NCBI RefSeq assembly: GCF_002863005.1
Contig: NZ_PKDG01000019.1
Coordinates: forward strand, 1 to 64,000
Length of the DNA stretch: 64,000 nucleotides
DNA from: Pseudoxanthomonas sp.
GTDB taxonomy: Bacteria; Pseudomonadota; Gammaproteobacteria; Xanthomonadales; Xanthomonadaceae
Reading direction: 5' to 3'
A program made the position numbers and the translations under genes. Below, one piece after another: positions 56,301 to 64,000 of this stretch. Under the pieces are notes generated by a model. The model saw only the letters and a list, made by a program, of their open reading frames with translations, was not told the origin of the DNA and did not search any database. The number at the start of each line of letters is the position of its first letter. Position 1 is the first letter of the stretch.

Positions 56301-56876
56301 ATTGAACGCTTCTTCGCCGTCGCGCTGCGTCCGCGTCAGTTCCAGGTGCAGGTCGTCACCGAAGGCGCGCTGCCAGTCGGCCAAGTGCTGTTCCGCCAGG
56401 TCATGGCGACCGGTCAGCGCGAGGCGTCCCGCGAGGCTCTGGCGACCCATGATCGCGAACAGGCCCTGGTGGTCGTGGCGCAGCCAATCGGGGTCGATGG
56501 CGACGCCATCGGTGCGATGGCCTTCCATCCATGCGCGCGACAGCAGGCGCGACAGCGACAGGTAACCCTCCCGGTCGCGGCACAGCAGCGTCACCGGCCA
56601 CGGCGCATCGTTGCCGTCGGCCACCAGCAGGTCGGCGCCGGCGATGGGCTTGATGCCCACGCCCTCGGCGGCCTTGTAGAACTTCACCAGCGCGAACAGG
56701 TTGTTGCGGTCGGTCACCGCCAGTGCCGGCATGCCCAGTTCCACCGCCCGGCTCAGCAGGTTGGCCTGCTTGGCCTTCTTCGGGTCGGCATGATCCGGTT
56801 TCTCGGGTACGCGGATGATCGAATCCGCAAGCGAGAACTCGGTGTGCAGGTGGAGGTGGACGAAACGGGAAGACAT
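53319..56876 (-). CDS. dnaE: DNA polymerase III alpha subunit
   Basis: An 1185-residue replicative polymerase. It begins with the PHP domain (VHLHLHTEFSLADSIIRV) and contains the catalytic aspartates in VSMPDFDIDFCMDRRDEVIDYV near residue 400. The G-P-G-R-G-S-G-A motif lies near 365, the clamp- and helix-hairpin-helix region includes GVGQGVCESIVEARKDGG near 860, and the OB fold follows at about 1000. ATG 56876 (MSSRFVHLHLHTEF) is the conserved start; the frame is open 21 codons further. Length is typical of the DnaE1 group. It lies between the unknown 57058 gene and accA. Confidence 0.98.
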   Translation of the reverse strand: MSSRFVHLHLHTEFSLADSIIRVPEKPDHADPKKAKQANLLSRAVELGMPALAVTDRNNLFALVKFYKAAEGVGIKPIAGADLLVADGNDAPWPVTLLCRDREGYLSLSRLLSRAWMEGHRTDGVAIDPDWLRHDHQGLFAIMGRQSLAGRLALTGRHDLAEQHLADWQRAFGDDLHLELTRTQRDGEEAFNAFALHAAGARSLPVIASNDVRFLSPDDFDAHEARVCIASGRVLDDPKRPREYSAEQYMKSADQMAALFADVPDAIDNTLALAQRCNIEMRLGTYFLPAYPVPDNETLDSWIRSQSHDGLKARLEKNPLAPGHTREDYERRLDFELDTICKMGFPGYFLIVADFIQWGKNHGIPIGPGRGSGAGSLVAWALQITDLDPLPYGLLFERFLNPERVSMPDFDIDFCMDRRDEVIDYVARKYGRDRVSQIITYGTMAAKAVVRDAGRVLGFPYGLVDGVAKLIPNILGVSLKDAMGEGSSEAASQELIDRYRDEDDVRDLIDLARQLEDLTRNAGKHAGGVVIAPSPLSDFCPLFAEHDEGGRGKNPVTQFDKDDVEAVGLVKFDFLGLRTLTIIDWAVKAINERHARAGVPPVDITTIPLDDASVYRDVFANGNTGSVFQFESTGMRRALKEAKPDRFEDLIALNALYRPGPMDMIPSFVERKHGREEFEYPDPRTRTMLEETYGIMVYQEQVMQMAQIVGGYSLGGADLLRRAMGKKVPAEMAKHREIFREGAAKGGVEERKADEIFDLMEKFAGYGFNKSHAAAYSLVAYQTAWLKKHYPSEFMAATLSSDMDKTEKVVGFLDEARGLGLNVLPPDVNHSDFMFVATDANTIRYGLGAVKGVGQGVCESIVEARKDGGDFRDLFDFCKRVDSSRLNKRALEALINAGALDALGRNRASLALQLPEVLKAIDQISKNRNAGIVDMFGSSSGGDDIHVELPVTDEWPLMQVLHGERETLGHYLSGHPMDPYRDDLRSLVGNDLSELDRIWSSSSGGDKKGWRPEVNAIVAGQVVGIRRKGDSQVFVQLEDGRGRIECSAFSDALAEFGALMTRDRVLVIKGGLREDEFSGGYSLRIRQVWDYAQLCQQHAQRLQLRLDLRVPGLWERVDALLSRHRPGGTPLRLDLLMATDGAAIAGMLDLNGQKAVRVDAELLDALRAMPGVRAAKPAFSRPWAN

Positions 56877-56970
56877 GCCGACTCGGGGTACTGTCGGGGC
56901 AGCGTACCGGCGGGGGTGGGGTGGGGCAAGGCTTGACATTCCGGGTGCGCGGAACGGGCCGGCGGGGACG

Positions 56971-56997
56971 AAAAAAAGCCGCCCGGGGAAGGCGGCT
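56971..56997 (-). terminator. Terminator upstream of dnaE, after the unknown 135-residue gene
   Basis: On the minus strand AGCCGCC pairs with GGCGGCT around a seven-base loop and is followed by TTTTTTT, 60 bases after the stop of the gene at 57058. It separates that gene from dnaE, so dnaE needs its own promoter in the following ~95 bases. Confidence 0.88.
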
Positions 56998-57057
56998 CAG
57001 GGGAAAACCCGAGGGGTCGGGTGGGGTGGGCGCCGCTGCGTGGGCGACGCCGGAGTG

Positions 57058-57465
57058 TCAGTGGATCCGGAACATCGGCACCGGTTCCGGGACATAGCTG
57101 CTGAAGCGGACGTGGCGCAGGTGGGATTCCAGCGCGGCTTCGGCGGTGCGCGCGGCTTCCCAGTCGGCACGGGTGTAATGCAGCGCGTCGGGTGCGCACC
57201 CCTGCAGTTGCGCTTCGAGGCTGCGCAGGCGGCGGAAATCCAGATAGCGCGCGGTTTCGTCGGCGACCAGCAGCCAGGTGGCTTCGTCCAGCGGATGGGC
57301 GTCCGCGTTCCGAAGCAGCGCCGCTGCGTGCTGCAGCCGGGCGCGAAGAATCGGGGACTGCGTCCAGTCGCGGTCCGCCAGCAGGCTGCGCAGCAACTGC
57401 ACGCGTGCATCTTCAACGGGATGGGGCGGGGCGGACGCGACGGGAATGGGATCGGGCAGGCTCAT
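57058..57465 (-). CDS. Hypothetical protein between rnhB and dnaE
   Basis: A 135-residue soluble protein of unknown function. It has no signal, is rich in alanine, leucine and arginine, and appears helical (VQLLRSLLADRDWTQSPILRARLQHAAALLRN, then HPLDEATWLLVADETARYLDFRRLRSLEAQLQG). The start is ATG 57465 with GAGGTG upstream; ATG 57477 is an alternative. It is flanked by rnhB upstream and a strong terminator downstream, and no homologue comes to mind. The gene is in a position where E. coli has none (dnaE follows rnhB directly). Confidence 0.65.
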   Translation of the reverse strand: MSLPDPIPVASAPPHPVEDARVQLLRSLLADRDWTQSPILRARLQHAAALLRNADAHPLDEATWLLVADETARYLDFRRLRSLEAQLQGCAPDALHYTRADWEAARTAEAALESHLRHVRFSSYVPEPVPMFRIH

Positions 57466-57609
57466 GGCGCACCTCATGGGGGAAGAGGCTCCTGCGCAGG
57501 GAGTGCAGGATGCAGGGCCATGGTGCCGGCGCGTGGGCACGGACGCGCCTGCAGGAAGCCACCGTGACGATGGACACCGTGCCGGTGGTCATGCGCGGGG
57601 GTCCGCGCG

Positions 57610-58215
57610 TCAGCGCCGGTTGAAGGCCTCGCGCACGGGCGCGAAGCTGCGCCGGTGGTGGACGCAGGGTCCGTGCTGCGTCAATGCGGAGAGATGCGCG
57701 GGCGTGGGATACCCCTTGTGCACATCGAAGCCGTACTGCGGGAAGGTGGCGTGCAATTGCACCATCAGCCGGTCGCGCGAGACCTTCGCCAGGATCGATG
57801 CCGCCATGATCGCCGGCTCGATGGCATCGCCGCCCACCAGCGTCTCGGCCATGCAGCCCAGTCCCTTCGGCGCGCGGTTGCCATCGATGCGGACCAGCTC
57901 CGGCAGCGGCTGCAGCGCCGCGATGGCACGGCGCATGCCTTCCAGCGTGGCCTGCAGGATGTTGAGCCGGTCGATCTCGTCGGGCTCGACGAAGACGACC
58001 CGCCAAGCGAGCGCGCGCTCCTGGATCAGCGGGAACAGCGCCTCGCGCCTGGCTTCGCTGAGTTGCTTGGAATCGTTCAGGCCTTCGATGGGGCGCGACG
58101 CGTCGAGGATCACGGCTGCAACCGCCACGGGCCCCGCGAGGGGTCCCCGACCTGCTTCGTCCACACCGGCAACCAGACGGACGACAGGATCCGGGAACAG
58201 TGACGCCGAGGTCAT
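57610..58215 (-). CDS. rnhB: Ribonuclease HII
   Basis: A 201-residue type 2 RNase H removing single ribonucleotides from DNA. The start of the fold [27 protein letters not shown] holds the catalytic DEAGRG, and IASNS-like segments are replaced here by [19 protein letters not shown] near residue 130. The late [29 protein letters not shown] is conserved. It sits between lpxB and dnaE as in many Proteobacteria. Confidence 0.95.
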   Translation of the reverse strand: MTSASLFPDPVVRLVAGVDEAGRGPLAGPVAVAAVILDASRPIEGLNDSKQLSEARREALFPLIQERALAWRVVFVEPDEIDRLNILQATLEGMRRAIAALQPLPELVRIDGNRAPKGLGCMAETLVGGDAIEPAIMAASILAKVSRDRLMVQLHATFPQYGFDVHKGYPTPAHLSALTQHGPCVHHRRSFAPVREAFNRR

Positions 58216-58230
58216 CGTGGAATGCTCCTT

Positions 58231-58377
58231 GTAGCAGCGACGTCAGCCGCGAACGCGGAAACGACATCCACGCGGATGTTCCCCAGGGCAAGAGAGGGTG
58301 CGGAGGGGCCCTGTCCGTCGGGCGATGCGGAGGCAGCGGAAATCATGGTGGCCGGTCGCGACTCACGTCGCTCCTGC
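58231..58377. repeat. REP pair between rnhB and lpxB, entering the lpxB 3' end
   Basis: Two diverged copies of the GTAG-headed unit lie in inverted orientation: 58231-58254 on plus (GTAGCAGCGACGTCAGCCGC core) and 58354-58377 on minus (GCAGGAGCGACGTGAGTCGC core). The second extends into the coding sequence of lpxB, supplying its last codons and the TGA stop. The pair is related to the pair at 30644-30769. Confidence 0.75.
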
Positions 58378-59544
58378 TGGGGGACCGATCAACTCCGCCA
58401 CCGCCTCGGCGGCACTCGCTGACGCATCCTGGCGCAACTGAGCGTGCAACCGCTGGTAGACAGGCTGAAGGCCGGCGACGGCCTCCGGTTCGAGGAACCA
58501 GTGGAGGACGGCGGAGGACAACGCTTCCGGCGTGCAGTCGTCCTGCATCAGCTCCGGCGCGATGTCCTCGCCTGCCAGCACGTTCGGCAGGGCATAGCGC
58601 TCGACCTTCAGCAGGCCCAGCCCCTTGACGATGCGGTAGGTCAACGGTGCGATCCGATAGCCGACCACCATCGGCCGCTTGCAGAGCATGGCTTCCAGTG
58701 TCGCAGTGCCCGAAGCGAGCAGGACGACATCGCTGGCGATCATCGCCTCGCGTGCACGGCCGTCGAGCAGGCGCCATGCCGTGTCGGCGCCCTGCGCGGC
58801 GAGCTGTGTTTCCAGAGCCTGGCGGCAGGCGGCGTTGGCGGCCGGTACCACGATCTGCAGGCCGGGCGTCTGGCTGGCGACGCGGCGTGCCGCCTCGAAA
58901 AAGTCCGGCGCCAGGCGACCGATTTCGCCAAGGCGGCTACCGGGCAGCACGGCGAGGACCGGGGCATCGAGTGGCAGGCCGAGCGCAGCACGTGCTGCCG
59001 CACGATCCGGGTGCAGGGGAATGTCGTCCGCCATCGGATGACCGACGAAGCGCGCATCGATGCCATGCCGGGCGTAGATCGGCGGTTCCATCGGGAACAG
59101 GCAGAGCACCCGGTCCGCGCTGAGGCCGATCTTCTCGGCGCGTTTCTCGCGCCACGCCCACACCGAGGGACTGACGTAGTGCACGGTGCGCACGCCGCGC
59201 ACCTTCAGCCAGCGCTCGATGCCCAGGTTGAAATCGGGCGCATCGATGCCGACGTAGGCGTCGGGTTTCCAGTCCAGCACGCGTTGACCGAACGCCCTGC
59301 GCAACCTCAGCAGCCGGGGAAGATGGCGCAGGACCTCGGCCAGGCCCATCACGGCGAGTTCGTCCGCGGCCCACCAAGTGTCGGCGCCGGCGGCGCGCAT
59401 CGCGTCGCCCCCGATGCCGGCGAATTCGGCGTGCGGGAAACGCTGTTTCAACGCGGCGATCAGTCCGGCCCCGAGGCCGTCGCCGGATGCTTCGCCCGCG
59501 CACAGCGCGATGCGGAGCGGCCGGGCCGCGGGTGTCGCGTCCAT
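58363..59544 (-). CDS. lpxB: Lipid-A-disaccharide synthase
   Basis: A 393-residue peripheral membrane glycosyltransferase joining UDP-2,3-diacylglucosamine and lipid X. The GEASGDGLGAGLI motif opens the protein near residue 16, VGIDAPDFNLGIERWLK and VHYVSPSVWAWREKRAEKI follow, and SGTATLEAMLCKRPMVVGYR lies near residue 290. Start ATG 59544 shares one base with the lpxA stop. The last residues (PPAGAT) and stop come from an REP repeat, so the natural C-terminus may have been replaced; the conserved core is complete. Confidence 0.96.
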   Translation of the reverse strand: MDATPAARPLRIALCAGEASGDGLGAGLIAALKQRFPHAEFAGIGGDAMRAAGADTWWAADELAVMGLAEVLRHLPRLLRLRRAFGQRVLDWKPDAYVGIDAPDFNLGIERWLKVRGVRTVHYVSPSVWAWREKRAEKIGLSADRVLCLFPMEPPIYARHGIDARFVGHPMADDIPLHPDRAAARAALGLPLDAPVLAVLPGSRLGEIGRLAPDFFEAARRVASQTPGLQIVVPAANAACRQALETQLAAQGADTAWRLLDGRAREAMIASDVVLLASGTATLEAMLCKRPMVVGYRIAPLTYRIVKGLGLLKVERYALPNVLAGEDIAPELMQDDCTPEALSSAVLHWFLEPEAVAGLQPVYQRLHAQLRQDASASAAEAVAELIGPPAGAT

Positions 59545-60332
59545 CAGCGCTGCAACGGCCGTTCGCCGCTGTCGATGAAGTGCAGCAGCGCCTTGACGTC
59601 TTCGCTGGCCTGCGCCTGTTCGGCGAGCTGTTGCTTGGCTTCCGCCAGGGGCAGGCCGGCGACGTACAGCGTGCGGTAGGCGCGCTTGATGGCGGCGATG
59701 CGTTCGGCATCGAAGCCACGCCGCTTGAGGCCTTCGCTGTTGATGCCGCGCGGACGCCCTGCCGCGTCGCCGGCCACCATCGTGAACGGGGGCACGTCGC
59801 CGCTGAGCAGCACGCCCATGCCGATGAACGCGTGGGCGCCGACGCGGCAGAACTGGTGCACGCCGGCGAAGCCGCTCATGATCACCCAGTCCTCGATCGT
59901 GACGTGGCCGGCCAGCGTCGAATTGTTGGAAAACACGCAGTGGTTGCCGACGATGCAGTCGTGCGCCACGTGCGTATAGGCGAGCAGCATGTTGTCGCTG
60001 CCGACACGGGTGATGCCTCCGCCGGTGCCGGTCCCGCGATTCACGGTGACGAATTCGCGCACCTGGTTGCGGTCGCCGATGACGAGTTCCACCCGCTCGC
60101 CCTTGAACTTCTTGTCCTGCGGGTCGCCACCGATCGCGGCATGGCCGACGAAATGGTTGTCGCGGCCGATCCGCGTCGGCCCGGTGACGGAGCAATGCGG
60201 GCCGATCACCGTGCCGTCGCCGATCTCGACCTCGGGACCGACGTAGGCGAACGGACCGATGCGCACGCCTTCACCCAGCATCGCGCCGGGATCGATGACC
60301 GCGCTGGGATGGATGGCGGTGGGGGCGCTCAT
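59544..60332 (-). CDS. lpxA: UDP-GlcNAc acyltransferase
   Basis: A 262-residue left-handed beta-helix enzyme making the first step of lipid A. The hexapeptide repeats ([38 protein letters not shown]) run to residue ~190, the catalytic histidine is in [11 protein letters not shown]-like [13 protein letters not shown] near residue 120, and the C-terminal helical domain begins [13 protein letters not shown]. Cytoplasmic homotrimer. It overlaps lpxB by one base and abuts fabZ. Confidence 0.97.
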   Translation of the reverse strand: MSAPTAIHPSAVIDPGAMLGEGVRIGPFAYVGPEVEIGDGTVIGPHCSVTGPTRIGRDNHFVGHAAIGGDPQDKKFKGERVELVIGDRNQVREFVTVNRGTGTGGGITRVGSDNMLLAYTHVAHDCIVGNHCVFSNNSTLAGHVTIEDWVIMSGFAGVHQFCRVGAHAFIGMGVLLSGDVPPFTMVAGDAAGRPRGINSEGLKRRGFDAERIAAIKRAYRTLYVAGLPLAEAKQQLAEQAQASEDVKALLHFIDSGERPLQR

Positions 60333-60333
60333 C

Positions 60334-60789
60334 TCAGCGGGTGTCCTCGGCGCACAGTACGTCGGCGCAGGCGACCTGTTCGCCGTTGACCGACGCCACG
60401 CCGGTGTAGAAGGCCATGTTGCGGATCAGCCGCTTCAGCGTGACGTCCAGGTCCAGCCGGTCGCCGGGCACCACCATGCGGGTGAAGCGCGCGTTTTCCA
60501 CCTTCACCATGTAGAACATCCGTCCTGCAGTGTCGCCCTGGTGCGAAAGCTGCGTCAGCAGGCCGCCGGCCTGCGCCAGTGCCTCGATGATCAGCACGCC
60601 GGGCATGATCGGGCGGTCCGGGAAATGGCCGGTGAAGAAGGGCTCGTTCTGGGTGACGTTCTTGTACGCCAGCACGCGCTTGTCCTTCTCGAACTCCACC
60701 ACGCGGTCGACCAGCAGGAACGGGTAGCGGTGCGGCAGCAGTTGGCGGATGGTGGCCGAGTCGACGGGCAGTTGCAGGTCCAGGGTCAT
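60334..60789 (-). CDS. fabZ: 3-hydroxyacyl-ACP dehydratase FabZ
   Basis: A 151-residue hot-dog fold dehydratase in fatty-acid elongation. The [14 protein letters not shown] motif, the catalytic His and Glu region [26 protein letters not shown] near residues 50-75 and the [10 protein letters not shown] strand are all present. It overlaps lpxD by one base at 60789 and is followed by lpxA after one base, the standard lpxD-fabZ-lpxA-lpxB operon. Confidence 0.97.
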   Translation of the reverse strand: MTLDLQLPVDSATIRQLLPHRYPFLLVDRVVEFEKDKRVLAYKNVTQNEPFFTGHFPDRPIMPGVLIIEALAQAGGLLTQLSHQGDTAGRMFYMVKVENARFTRMVVPGDRLDLDVTLKRLIRNMAFYTGVASVNGEQVACADVLCAEDTR

Positions 60790-61808
60790 CAGGTTTCCTT
60801 GTCGGCCGCCAGCACGCGTCGTGCCAAGGCGTCCAGTTGCTTGAAGCGCGCGGCGTTCTTGCGCCAGGTACGGTTGTCGGTGAGCGGCGTGCCGCTCGAG
60901 TATTCGCCGGGTTCGGTGATCGAGCTGGTCACCAGCGACATCGCGGTGACCACCACGCGGTCGCAGATCTCGAGGTGGCCGAGCACGCCTGCCGCCCCGC
61001 CGATCAGGCAATAGCGGCCGATGCGTGCGCTGCCGGCGGCGGCACTGCACCCGGCCATCGCCGTGTGCGCACCGATGCGGACGTTGTGGCCGATCTGGAT
61101 CTGGTTGTCGAGGCGGACGTCTTCCTCCAGCACGGTATCGTCCAGCGCGCCGCGGTCGATGGTGGTGTTCGCCCCGATTTCGCAATCGTCCCCGATCACC
61201 ACGCCGCCCAGCTGCGGCACCTTGATCCAGTGCCCGCTGTCCATCGCCAAGCCGAAGCCGTCGGCGCCGATCACGGCGCCTGGATGGACCAGGACGCGCT
61301 GGCCCAGGCGCACGCGCGTGACCAGGGTGACGCGCGCGACCAGTTCGCAGCCATCGCCGACCACGCAGTCGTCGCCGACGATGCAGCCCGGGCCCAGCAC
61401 GCTGCCTTCGCCGAGCGTGCTGCGTGCGCCGACCACGACGAAGGGGCCGACGTGCGCGCCCGGCGCAATCCGCGCTCTGGGATCGACCACCGCGCTCGGG
61501 TGGATGCCGGGTGCGCGGGCGGGCTTGTGTTCGAACAGCGCCGCCATCTTCGCGAACGCGGTGTAGGGGTCCTTGGCGACGAGCACGGTGCCGGCCGCAT
61601 CGGTGGCGTCCTCGGCACGCAGCACCACCAAGCTGGCCCGGCTGTCCGCCAGCTGCGCGCGATAGCGGCTGTTGGCGAGGAACGCCAGCTGGCCCGGCTC
61701 GGCACGCGCCAGTGTCGCCACGCCCTCGATGGGCAGGCCGGCGTCGCCGCGCAGCTCCAGTCCGAAGCGGGCGGCCAAGTCGCCGGAAGTGAAGGAGGGC
61801 AGGGTCAT
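60789..61808 (-). CDS. lpxD: UDP-3-O-acylglucosamine N-acyltransferase
   Basis: A 339-residue left-handed beta-helix enzyme adding the second acyl chain in lipid A synthesis. The N-terminal uridine-binding domain (GVATLARAEPGQLAFLANSRYR) precedes the hexapeptide repeats (IHPSAVVDPRARIAPGAHVGPFVVVG), and the C-terminal helix follows SSITEPGEYSSGTPL near residue 290. The catalytic histidine is in IQIGHNVRIG-like LDNQIQIGHNVRI near residue 240. It starts 117 bases downstream of bamA; no skp/ompH gene lies between them. Confidence 0.97.
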   Translation of the reverse strand: MTLPSFTSGDLAARFGLELRGDAGLPIEGVATLARAEPGQLAFLANSRYRAQLADSRASLVVLRAEDATDAAGTVLVAKDPYTAFAKMAALFEHKPARAPGIHPSAVVDPRARIAPGAHVGPFVVVGARSTLGEGSVLGPGCIVGDDCVVGDGCELVARVTLVTRVRLGQRVLVHPGAVIGADGFGLAMDSGHWIKVPQLGGVVIGDDCEIGANTTIDRGALDDTVLEEDVRLDNQIQIGHNVRIGAHTAMAGCSAAAGSARIGRYCLIGGAAGVLGHLEICDRVVVTAMSLVTSSITEPGEYSSGTPLTDNRTWRKNAARFKQLDALARRVLAADKET

Positions 61809-61924
61809 AGGGCGCGTAGTTTAGCCCCACCGCCCTGGAACCGCTCCACGGGGGCGTATGGTGGAAACGAAGACGGGGAGCTTGCGCCCCCCGTCAGGTC
61901 GTCATGCCGGACCGGAAGCCCGCG

Positions 61925-64000
61925 TCAGAACGCGCCGCCGAAGGTGAACTGCAACCGCTCGAGCTCGTCGCCCTCTTCCTTCTTGATCGGGAAGGCGTAG
62001 CTGATCGAGATGGGACCGACCGGCGCGCGCCACAGCAGCGAGATGCCCGTGGAGGCGCGCAACTGGCCGGCGTCGAAGTTGTCCACGCCGTCGAACACGT
62101 TGCCGAAGTCGAAGAACGCCGCGATACGCGCCGCGTTGGAATCGAACAGCTTCGGGAAGATCAGTTCCACCGAGCCGGTGGTCTTCAACGAGCCGCCCAG
62201 CGGCTGGCCGCGATAGCCCGAGATGACCTCCGAGCGCGGACCCAGCGTGTTGTCGCGGAAACCGCGCACCGAGCGCGTACCGCCGGCATAGAAGTTCTCG
62301 AAGAACGGCAGGCCGGTCGCCACCAGGGTGCGGTCCAGGGTGCCGCCATCCGCACACGTGCCATCCGCGGCCGGCGGCGTGGTGGTGCCCTGGCCGGGGA
62401 TCTGCGGATCCGAGCCGTTCCCGCGGCAGATGTACCGGTAGATGTCGGAGCCGTAGCTGTCGCCGTAGCCGATCTCGGCACGCGTGTTCAGCACCAGCGC
62501 CGGGCTGATCGACCAGTACTTGGAGAACTCGTAGTTGAGCTTGTAGTACTCGACCGTGGAACCCGGCAGCGCGATTTCCGCCGACACGCGCTGGTAGGTG
62601 CCGCCCGTCGGCATGAAGTAGTCGTTGCGCGTGTCGCGCGCCCAGCCCAGCTCCGTGCGCCAGGCATGGAAGGTGCGCTGGCCGACGGCATTGATGTAGT
62701 CGATGATCGATGACGGCGTGGATCCGCCGAAGGTCAGGATTTCATTGCTGTCGACGCCGAACAGCAGCGAGACGGTGTCGTTCTCGGTGATGGGCAGGCC
62801 CAGCACGCCCTGCGCCGCGGCGCTGGTGGTGGAGTACTGCGCGGTGTTGAAGTCCGAGTAGTCGAACTCGCGCCACCACAGGTTGTAGCCCAGCGACATG
62901 CCTTCGTCGGTGAAGAACGGGTTGGTGTACGAGAACGAATAGCGCTGCAGGTAATCGCTGCGCTGCGCTTCCACCGACACGCGGTTGCCGCCGCCGAGGA
63001 AGTTGTTCTGCGACAGCTGGATGGAGGTGGTCAGGCCGGACAGCTGCGAATAACCCAGGCCGAACACGAAGCTGCCGGACGTGGTTTCCTTGACGTTGAA
63101 GACCACGTCGACCTGGTCGGACGTTCCCGGCACCGGGGTGGTCTCGACATCGACCGTCTCGAAATAGCCCAGGCGGCGCAGGCGCACGCGCGAGCGGTCG
63201 ACGGCCACCTGCGAGAACCAGCTGCCTTCGAACTGCCGCATCTCGCGGCGTAGCACTTCGTCGGACGTGCGCGTATTGCCCTTGAAGAGGATGCGGCGCA
63301 CGTTGACGCGCGGACCCGGCACGACCTGCAGGTTGATGGCGACGGTGCGGTTTTCGCGATCTATGGTCGGGATCGGCGTGACCTGCGCGAAGGCGTGGCC
63401 GATGTTGCCCAGCGTCGAGGTGATCGAATCGGACGTCATTTCCAGCAGGATGCGCGAGAACGTCTGTTCCGGCTTCACGATCACCAACTTCTCGATCTCT
63501 TCCTTCGGCAGCACCGTGTCGCCGGTGACCTTCACGTCGGAGATCTTGTACTGCTCGCCTTCGGTGATGCCGGCGGTTATGAACATGTCGCGCTTGTCGG
63601 GACTGATCGACACCTGGGTGGAGTCGATGTTGAAGTCCACGTAGCCGCGGTCCAGGTACCAGGAATTCAGGCGCTCCATGTCGCCGGACAGCTTTTCCTT
63701 GGAATACTGGTCATCGCGGCGGTACCAGGACAGCCAGCTCGACTCCTTGGATTCCCAGTTCTCCAGCAGGTCTTCGGTCTCGAACTTCTCCGCGCCCACG
63801 ACGTTGACGTGCTTGATCTTGGCGGCCTTGCCTTCCTTGACCGCGATGGTGACGTCCACGCGGTTCCGGTCCAGCGGGCTCACGGTCGGCGTGATGTCGA
63901 CGTTGTACTTGCCGCGGTTGTTGTACTGGCGCACCAGCTCCTGGGTCACCCGGTCCAGGCTCAGGCGGTCGAAGGTTTCGCCCTCGGACAGGCCGATGTC
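61925..64000 (-). CDS. bamA: Outer-membrane assembly factor BamA, N-terminus outside window
   Basis: The C-terminal ~692 residues of BamA, which inserts beta-barrel proteins into the outer membrane. The frame is open through position 64000, so the start and first POTRA domain(s) are missing. The visible part has POTRA repeats (VDVTIAVKEGKAAKIKHVNVVGAEKFETEDLLENW) and the 16-strand barrel from about the GSFVFGLGYSQLSG segment. The loop-6 VRGFRDNTLGPR motif lies near position 62250 and the protein ends LQFTFGGAF, with the terminal phenylalanine needed for barrel recognition. It lies directly upstream of lpxD. Confidence 0.97.
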   Translation of the reverse strand, partial: DIGLSEGETFDRLSLDRVTQELVRQYNNRGKYNVDITPTVSPLDRNRVDVTIAVKEGKAAKIKHVNVVGAEKFETEDLLENWESKESSWLSWYRRDDQYSKEKLSGDMERLNSWYLDRGYVDFNIDSTQVSISPDKRDMFITAGITEGEQYKISDVKVTGDTVLPKEEIEKLVIVKPEQTFSRILLEMTSDSITSTLGNIGHAFAQVTPIPTIDRENRTVAINLQVVPGPRVNVRRILFKGNTRTSDEVLRREMRQFEGSWFSQVAVDRSRVRLRRLGYFETVDVETTPVPGTSDQVDVVFNVKETTSGSFVFGLGYSQLSGLTTSIQLSQNNFLGGGNRVSVEAQRSDYLQRYSFSYTNPFFTDEGMSLGYNLWWREFDYSDFNTAQYSTTSAAAQGVLGLPITENDTVSLLFGVDSNEILTFGGSTPSSIIDYINAVGQRTFHAWRTELGWARDTRNDYFMPTGGTYQRVSAEIALPGSTVEYYKLNYEFSKYWSISPALVLNTRAEIGYGDSYGSDIYRYICRGNGSDPQIPGQGTTTPPAADGTCADGGTLDRTLVATGLPFFENFYAGGTRSVRGFRDNTLGPRSEVISGYRGQPLGGSLKTTGSVELIFPKLFDSNAARIAAFFDFGNVFDGVDNFDAGQLRASTGISLLWRAPVGPISISYAFPIKKEEGDELERLQFTFGGAF

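Overview
The window is high-GC Gammaproteobacterial chromosome, most consistent with the Xanthomonadaceae (Pseudoxanthomonas, Stenotrophomonas, Lysobacter or Xanthomonas relatives). The evidence is the gene order bamA-lpxD-fabZ-lpxA-lpxB-rnhB-dnaE-accA, the run leuS-lptE-holA-nadD-rsfS-rlmH, tandem DUF4870 membrane proteins, and GTAG-headed REP hairpins of the type described in Stenotrophomonas and Xanthomonas. The genus assignment is inference.

Layout. Positions 1-2770 hold three minus-strand host genes: a LysM-FecR protein cut by the window edge, a serine beta-lactamase-like hydrolase, and a YhhQ queuosine-precursor transporter. Positions 2775-18348 are an integrated element bounded by a perfect 59-bp direct repeat. 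The repeat lies in the 3' end of a host DUF502 gene, whose last codons are re-supplied by the element. All its genes read rightward: tyrosine integrase, a string of small overlapping ORFs including a candidate AlpA/excisionase-like DNA-binding protein, a CHC2 zinc-finger protein, a RepA-like helicase ATPase, a 462-bp control region with GTCGAG repeats, a short tail block (assembly chaperone and tape measure), a terminase encoded as separate ATPase and nuclease genes, a DUF4055 portal and a MuF head protein. I can identify no major capsid, tail tube, tail tip, lysis gene or CI-like repressor. The genes that are present are intact and tightly overlapped, so the element looks more like a streamlined satellite than a rotting prophage. 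It is the most interesting object here.

Positions 18283-23812 hold DUF502, a hot-dog thioesterase-like protein, a thioredoxin-TPR protein (CnoX/YbbN type), a four-gene operon of membrane proteins with an XRE regulator behind a clear promoter and operator, and an exported amidohydrolase. Positions 23919-30628 are leucyl-tRNA synthetase, LPS assembly (lptE), DNA polymerase III delta (holA), NAD synthesis (nadD) and ribosome factors (rsfS, rlmH), with an extra DUF695-RraB gene between the last two. Positions 30644-34708 hold a REP pair, a TonB-family protein, a SIMPL-domain protein, maf and rng. Positions 34817-42310 hold yhdP, tldD, darP and pmbA. Positions 42435-47716 hold the DUF4870 pair, ispA, xseB, tilS, a GAF protein and a signal peptidase-like protein lacking the catalytic lysine.

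Positions 47723-52249 hold a TPR membrane protein, a 939-residue lipoprotein joining a ricin-type lectin domain to a di-haem oxidoreductase, and a degenerate transglycosylase-like protein. Positions 52263-64000 are the minus-strand envelope and replication block accA, dnaE, a small unknown gene, rnhB, lpxB, lpxA, fabZ, lpxD and bamA, the last cut by the right edge. Together the host genes cover lipid A synthesis, outer-membrane assembly, fatty-acid initiation, replication and translation. No rRNA, tRNA or CRISPR array was recognised.
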